Under the pieces are notes generated by a model. That model had not been told where the DNA came from and did no database searches. It saw nothing but the letters and a program-made list of their open reading frames with translations. Below, in pieces: positions 60,404-64,000 of a stretch of 64,000 nucleotides of DNA. The position numbers and the translations under genes are program-made. Each line of letters opens with the position of its first letter. The stretch's first letter is position 1. This DNA is from a virus, in IMG/VR virus record IMGVR_UViG_3300044714_000124, positions 1-64,000 of that record. One strand, given 5' to 3'.

Positions 60404-62454
60404 TGCCATTCGGAGAAATTAAGCTCGTCCCCGGCGTCAATGTCGAGCGCACTCCGACATTGCTGCAAGCCTCGATCTCGTCCGGCAACCTCATCCGCTT
60501 CAAAGACGGTCTCGTCCAGAAGCTCGGCGGCTGGCAGTCTTATTACCCTTTCAGCGTGCCGGGCATGCCGCGCGATCTGCACGCCTGGGAAGACCTCGAT
60601 CAGGTCACTCATCTCGGCGTCGGCACCACGACCGCGCTTGGCGTCATCACGAACAACAATTACCAGGACATCACGCCGCAGACCCTGACGACGAACTTTC
60701 CGCCGAATTTCACCACTACCAGCGGCTCGCCGATCGTCACCGTGACTGATACGAACATCAATAACGTCACGATCTACGACGCGGTTTATTTCAACACGCC
60801 GGTGAGCGTTGACGGGATCATCCTCTCCGGCCTGTATGCGATCAGCGAAGTGACCGGGGCGGATTCCTACGATATCGTCGCCGCGACCAATGGCGTGAGC
60901 GGCGTGACCTCGCAAGGCACCGTTCCGGCGTTCACCACGACGTCGGGGAGTGCGCTCGTCGCGGTCGAGCTTGCCTCCCATGGGCTTGTGGCGGGCAGCA
61001 CGATCAATTTCCCGATCGGCACGACTGGAAACGGGGTGACGGTGCTTGGCACCTATCCCGTGGTCACGCTTATCGATGCCAACAATTTCAAGATCGGAGC
61101 GAGCAATCAGGCGAGCGCGTCCGGCTCCTTCAACGTGAACGCGGCGAACACGCAGCTTGTCTATTACATCTCGCTGGGGCCGCCGGCGCTGGGGGCCGGC
61201 TACGGGCTCGGCGGTTACGGCGCAGGCGGCTACGGCACCGGGACGACGTCGGGCAACACTCAGACCGGGACGGAGATCACGGCAACCGACTGGACGTCGG
61301 ACAATTGGGGCGAAATCCTTCTTGCCGTGCCGGCCGGCGGCGGTGTCTATGCCTTCGACCCGACTTCGGGCTTCGTCAATGCGCAGCTCGTCGCGACTGC
61401 GCCGATCTTCAACGGCGGCGGATTCGTCTCGGCCAGCCTGCAAATCCTGGTGCTGTGGGGCTCGACGGTTGCGGAGGATATCGGCGTCACGCAGGACCCG
61501 TTGTTCATTCAATGGTCGAATGAAGGGGACTACACGGACTTCGTGGACCTGACGACGAACCTTGCCGGCAACGACCGGCTGTCGTCAGGCTCGAAGATCA
61601 TGGGAGGGCTCGCGGTCCAGCAACAGAACCTGATCTGGACCGATATCGACCTGTGGGCGATGAATTACATCGGCGCCCCTCTGGTGTTTTCCTTCAACAT
61701 CATCGGTGCCGGTGCGGGACTGATTTCATCACATGCGGCTCAGGCGGTCCGTGGGAACGTCTACTGGATGGGGCCTTCCAATTTCTACGCCTATACCAGC
61801 AACGGCGTGGCGGTGCTGCCTTGTCCGGTGTGGGATGCCGTGTTCCAGAATCTCAATACGGCCTATCAGCAGAACGTCCGGGCGATGCCGAATACGCCCT
61901 TCAACGAGGTAGGGTGGCTCTATCCCTCGGCGGCGAGCGTCTCGGGGGAATGCGATTCGTACGTCAAGTTCAACATCACCGAATCCGGCGCGCCTTGGGA
62001 TAACGGCGTGTGGCCGCTCGCGGGGCGCTCGGCCTGGATCGACCAGACCATCCTGGGGCCGCCGATCGGCGCCACTCCGGGCGGGGTGATCTACCAGCAC
62101 GAAAGGACGCCCGACGCCGCCGGGGCGGCGATGGTCTCGACATTCACCACGGGATATTTCTACATCGGCGAGGGCGAGGATTTCTGCTTCGTCGATCAGA
62201 TTTATCCCGATTTCATTTGGGAAACATATGCCGGGACGTACATTGCTCAAGGGTCGATGAGCTTCAATGTGACGAACTATCCAGGCGACACGCCGACTGT
62301 GTACGGGCCTTACACGGTGACCAAATCGACGGAATATTTATCGGTGCGGTTGCGTGGGCGGCAAATGTCCATTACCGTGACGTTCCAGGATGTGGGGAGC
62401 TTCTATAGGCTGGGCAAGGTGCGGTACCGGTATAACCCGGACGGGAGGCGGTGA
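60403..62454 (+). CDS. Large structural protein, tail-stabilisation type
   Basis: 683 residues. LVPGVNVERTPTLLQASISS and LIRFKDGLVQKLGGWQSYYP are a well-known start in phage proteins like P22 gp10-type stabilisers. WLYPSAASVSGECDSYVKFN is a repeated-type beta motif. It likely closes the neck and holds packaged DNA. The ATG overlaps the previous stop. Confidence 0.7.
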   Translation: MPFGEIKLVPGVNVERTPTLLQASISSGNLIRFKDGLVQKLGGWQSYYPFSVPGMPRDLHAWEDLDQVTHLGVGTTTALGVITNNNYQDITPQTLTTNFPPNFTTTSGSPIVTVTDTNINNVTIYDAVYFNTPVSVDGIILSGLYAISEVTGADSYDIVAATNGVSGVTSQGTVPAFTTTSGSALVAVELASHGLVAGSTINFPIGTTGNGVTVLGTYPVVTLIDANNFKIGASNQASASGSFNVNAANTQLVYYISLGPPALGAGYGLGGYGAGGYGTGTTSGNTQTGTEITATDWTSDNWGEILLAVPAGGGVYAFDPTSGFVNAQLVATAPIFNGGGFVSASLQILVLWGSTVAEDIGVTQDPLFIQWSNEGDYTDFVDLTTNLAGNDRLSSGSKIMGGLAVQQQNLIWTDIDLWAMNYIGAPLVFSFNIIGAGAGLISSHAAQAVRGNVYWMGPSNFYAYTSNGVAVLPCPVWDAVFQNLNTAYQQNVRAMPNTPFNEVGWLYPSAASVSGECDSYVKFNITESGAPWDNGVWPLAGRSAWIDQTILGPPIGATPGGVIYQHERTPDAAGAAMVSTFTTGYFYIGEGEDFCFVDQIYPDFIWETYAGTYIAQGSMSFNVTNYPGDTPTVYGPYTVTKSTEYLSVRLRGRQMSITVTFQDVGSFYRLGKVRYRYNPDGRR

Positions 62455-62660
62455 TGGATCAGGCTGAAAAAATCGATCGCATCATGGGGCAGCTTCGGCA
62501 GATGAAGGCGATGCTGTGTAAGACAGTATTTAGTGGTCAGTCGTACGATACGAGCGATCACGAATACGAAGAATTTCATGAGGCATGGAATGATATTTAC
62601 GACGCCGTCAGCGGACTGCTGCCATCGGAGAGCCTTGGATTGGCGAAGGAGCGGCGGTGA
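62454..62660 (+). CDS. Hypothetical protein, 68 residues
   Basis: Helical and acidic (YEEFHEAWNDIYDAVSGLLP). Start overlaps the previous stop. No family. Confidence 0.5.
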   Translation: MDQAEKIDRIMGQLRQMKAMLCKTVFSGQSYDTSDHEYEEFHEAWNDIYDAVSGLLPSESLGLAKERR

Positions 62661-62887
62661 TGAATGATCATGGTATGCAGGAACAATCGGCGCCGCTGAA
62701 ACAGCTTGCGGCAAAACCTCTATTGGATCGCTTGAAGGAATACAGTAAATCTGATGTTGAGGGTGTGCTTCGCGGCCTTGTGGTAACCGGTGAAATGGCA
62801 GATTACGATGATGAAATGGTTAATCGAGTGAGGGATGCCGCTGATCTGTGTGTCGCCGTGCGCGAGTTGCTGAGGCAATGGCCGTGA
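62660..62887 (+). CDS. Hypothetical protein, 75 residues
   Basis: Helical, polar (KPLLDRLKEYSKSDVEGVLR; VNRVRDAADLCVAVRELLRQ). Preceded by GAGCGG and overlapping the gene upstream. No family. Confidence 0.5.
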   Translation: MNDHGMQEQSAPLKQLAAKPLLDRLKEYSKSDVEGVLRGLVVTGEMADYDDEMVNRVRDAADLCVAVRELLRQWP

Positions 62888-62898
62888 TTGAAAATTGA

Positions 62899-63222
62899 AT
62901 GGCCTCCGCCGACGATATCAACTCGACCCTGCAGGGCATCAGCCGCAACATCGCCAATTGGGTGACGGCGTTCAACGGAAGGCTGATCGCGGGCTCCGTG
63001 ACCCTCGGCAACGCTACCGTGACCGTGGTAGCTCAACCGGGGGTGACGGGGGATTCCGTCATTTTCACGATGGCAACCAACGCGGCGGCGGCGTTGACGC
63101 AACGCACGAATGGGCTGTATGTTTCCGCGTTGACGGCGGGCTCCGGTTTTTCGCTGGCGACGCAATCCGGGTCGGCCAGCGGCAGCGAAACCTTCGATTA
63201 TATCTTGTTCAATCCGAGTTGA
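62899..63222 (+). CDS. Virion-type beta-rich protein, 107 residues
   Basis: ADDINSTLQGISRNIANWVT then repeated Thr/Val beta stretches (VTLGNATVTVVAQPGVTG). Compact and alanine-rich; a small fibre- or neck-associated protein is likely. Confidence 0.58.
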   Translation: MASADDINSTLQGISRNIANWVTAFNGRLIAGSVTLGNATVTVVAQPGVTGDSVIFTMATNAAAALTQRTNGLYVSALTAGSGFSLATQSGSASGSETFDYILFNPS

Positions 63223-63225
63223 AAA

Positions 63226-63336
63226 CCGCTGATAGGACTGCCGTTCATGTCGGCCTCATTGAAGCGTGCGAAACGAGGCCCGTGGGATGATGCGTGGGCC
63301 GATATTTTCCGACGTGAACGGCAGCCTTATCAGCGG
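63226..63336 (+). repeat. Inverted duplication of 28 bp at a gene start
   Basis: Arms 63226-63253 and 63309-63336 are complementary in 25 of 28 positions, separated by 55 bases. The first arm is intergenic, the second lies inside the small gene 63247-63357. The minus strand between them opens with GCTTCAATGAGGCCG, the same 15 bases as the units at 45777 and 46565. Confidence 0.6.
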
Positions 63337-63357
63337 CTCGACAATATGGGTGAATGA
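63247..63357 (+). CDS. Small basic protein, 36 residues
   Basis: MSASLKRAKRGPWDDAWADI and a basic end. Its stop overlaps the next start. The inverted duplication covers both ends. Very short; real if translational coupling holds. Confidence 0.4.
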   Translation: MSASLKRAKRGPWDDAWADIFRRERQPYQRLDNMGE

Positions 63358-64000
63358 TGCCTCTTTTGCATTCCTCTTCTCCGGGTGCCTTCCGGGCCAA
63401 CGTCAAGACGTTGATGAGCGAGGTTGGCAAAAGTCCTCACGTGGGATCACGGGATCAAGCATTAGCTATCGCATACGAGCTTAAGCGCCGCTCCAAACAT
63501 GCCTTCGGCGGAGCGCCCGCGCCGTGGTTTGTCAGGCAAGAATCCCGCGGGATGATGCGCGGCCCTATTCTCTCCGCGGTTGCCGGGCGAACCGATCATC
63601 ATCCGATGTCCGTCGCCAGCGGATCGTATGTGTTGCCGGCGGACCATATGAGCCACCTCGGCCAGGGCAATTCGCTTTCGGGCGCCAACGTCGTCAACCG
63701 CATGTTCCGCATGGGGCCTTATGGCGGCGCAGCGCCCTCGATCAAGCACGGCATGGGCGCGCCGAAACCTCCGAAGATGCAGGGCGTCATGGGGGCCTCG
63801 GGGGGCGCCATGGATGCCGGCGGGGCGCGTGGCAGTCATGGCGCGCCGGGTGCGCCGGTCCCCATCATGGCGGCGGGCGGCGAGTTCGTCGTACCGCCGG
63901 AAAAGCTCTTGGAATTCCTCCATCGCAACGGCCTGCCAGCGAACCTCAAATACGGTCACGCCATGATGGATGAATGGGTGAAATCGACGCGGCAGAAGCA
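63354..64000 (+). CDS. Virion-type protein (partial, runs off the window)
   Basis: At least 215 residues and no stop before the window end. PLLHSSSPGAFRANVKTLMS, then DQALAIAYELKRRSKHAF and SYVLPADHMSHLGQGNSLSG are of a type common in phages and usually followed by glycine-rich tails (APKPPKMQGVMGASGGAMDA). The end (GEFVVPPEKLLEFLHRNG) resembles scaffold-type domains in similar proteins. Confidence 0.65.
   Translation, partial: MMPLLHSSSPGAFRANVKTLMSEVGKSPHVGSRDQALAIAYELKRRSKHAFGGAPAPWFVRQESRGMMRGPILSAVAGRTDHHPMSVASGSYVLPADHMSHLGQGNSLSGANVVNRMFRMGPYGGAAPSIKHGMGAPKPPKMQGVMGASGGAMDAGGARGSHGAPGAPVPIMAAGGEFVVPPEKLLEFLHRNGLPANLKYGHAMMDEWVKSTRQK

Noticed and set aside
1-64000. cas1, cas2, cas9, cas12-size or type I/III genes to match the arrays
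   Set aside because: None seen apart from the 455-residue TnpB/Cas12-like protein. They may lie outside the window or be absent.
1-64000. tRNA or rRNA genes
   Set aside because: No cloverleaf with a GTTCGAATC-type arm was found; the one such string (13420-13430) is inside a CRISPR spacer.

Overview
The window is a 64-kb piece of a tailed double-stranded DNA phage genome, GC-rich and densely packed, probably infecting an alphaproteobacterium of the Rhizobiales type. The basis for the host call is indirect: codon use, a 59-residue protein of a family common in Bradyrhizobium-like genomes (13693-13872), and a Tat-like N-terminus of a kind common in such genomes. Portal, two adaptor-like connector proteins, head and fibre genes are present. 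No tape-measure or tail-sheath gene is seen, which fits a short-tailed (podovirus-like) virion, but that is inference. No ribosomal RNA or tRNA gene and no integrase was recognised.

Layout. 1-4082: the end of one virion-type gene and a 1304-residue polyvalent protein with a C-terminal inorganic-pyrophosphatase-like domain. 4066-8162 (minus strand): a leftward early-type operon with a Sak4-like recombination ATPase and small unknown genes. 8199-11368 (plus strand): an operator region, a ribbon-helix-helix regulator, a TnpB/Cas12-like protein that has lost key RuvC residues, a small unknown protein, and a 14-repeat CRISPR array. 11398-13872: small genes and an endolysin, then a second 7-repeat array. 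13951-15833: a promoter and a run of small membrane proteins. 15826-21054: HNH, Xre-type regulator, adenine methyltransferase, Gp37-like, GIY-YIG-like and replication genes, with a lambda-O-style iteron origin inside the replication gene. 21130-32506: terminase, MazG, portal, GroES-like and scaffold-type genes. 32646-41904: a sugar module (glycosyltransferases, heptose isomerase, kinase/nucleotidyltransferase, radical SAM, TPP enzyme, methyltransferase). 42700-64000: capsid, decoration, connectors, fibres and tail-spike genes.

The most striking feature is the CRISPR-like system. Its 36-nt repeat occurs in two arrays and in mini-arrays or single copies at 98, 4439, 4819 and 37570, placed in the gaps between co-oriented genes. 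The first repeat of nearly every set lacks the 5' nine bases, yet keeps the hairpin and 3' handle. No cas1, cas2 or other cas gene is visible. The only candidate effector is TnpB-sized, with the RuvC-II glutamate position changed and the zinc-ribbon/RuvC-III end missing. The simplest reading is an RNA-guided binder without cutting activity, acting by silencing and expressed from the phage's own operons. This is inference and has not been tested.
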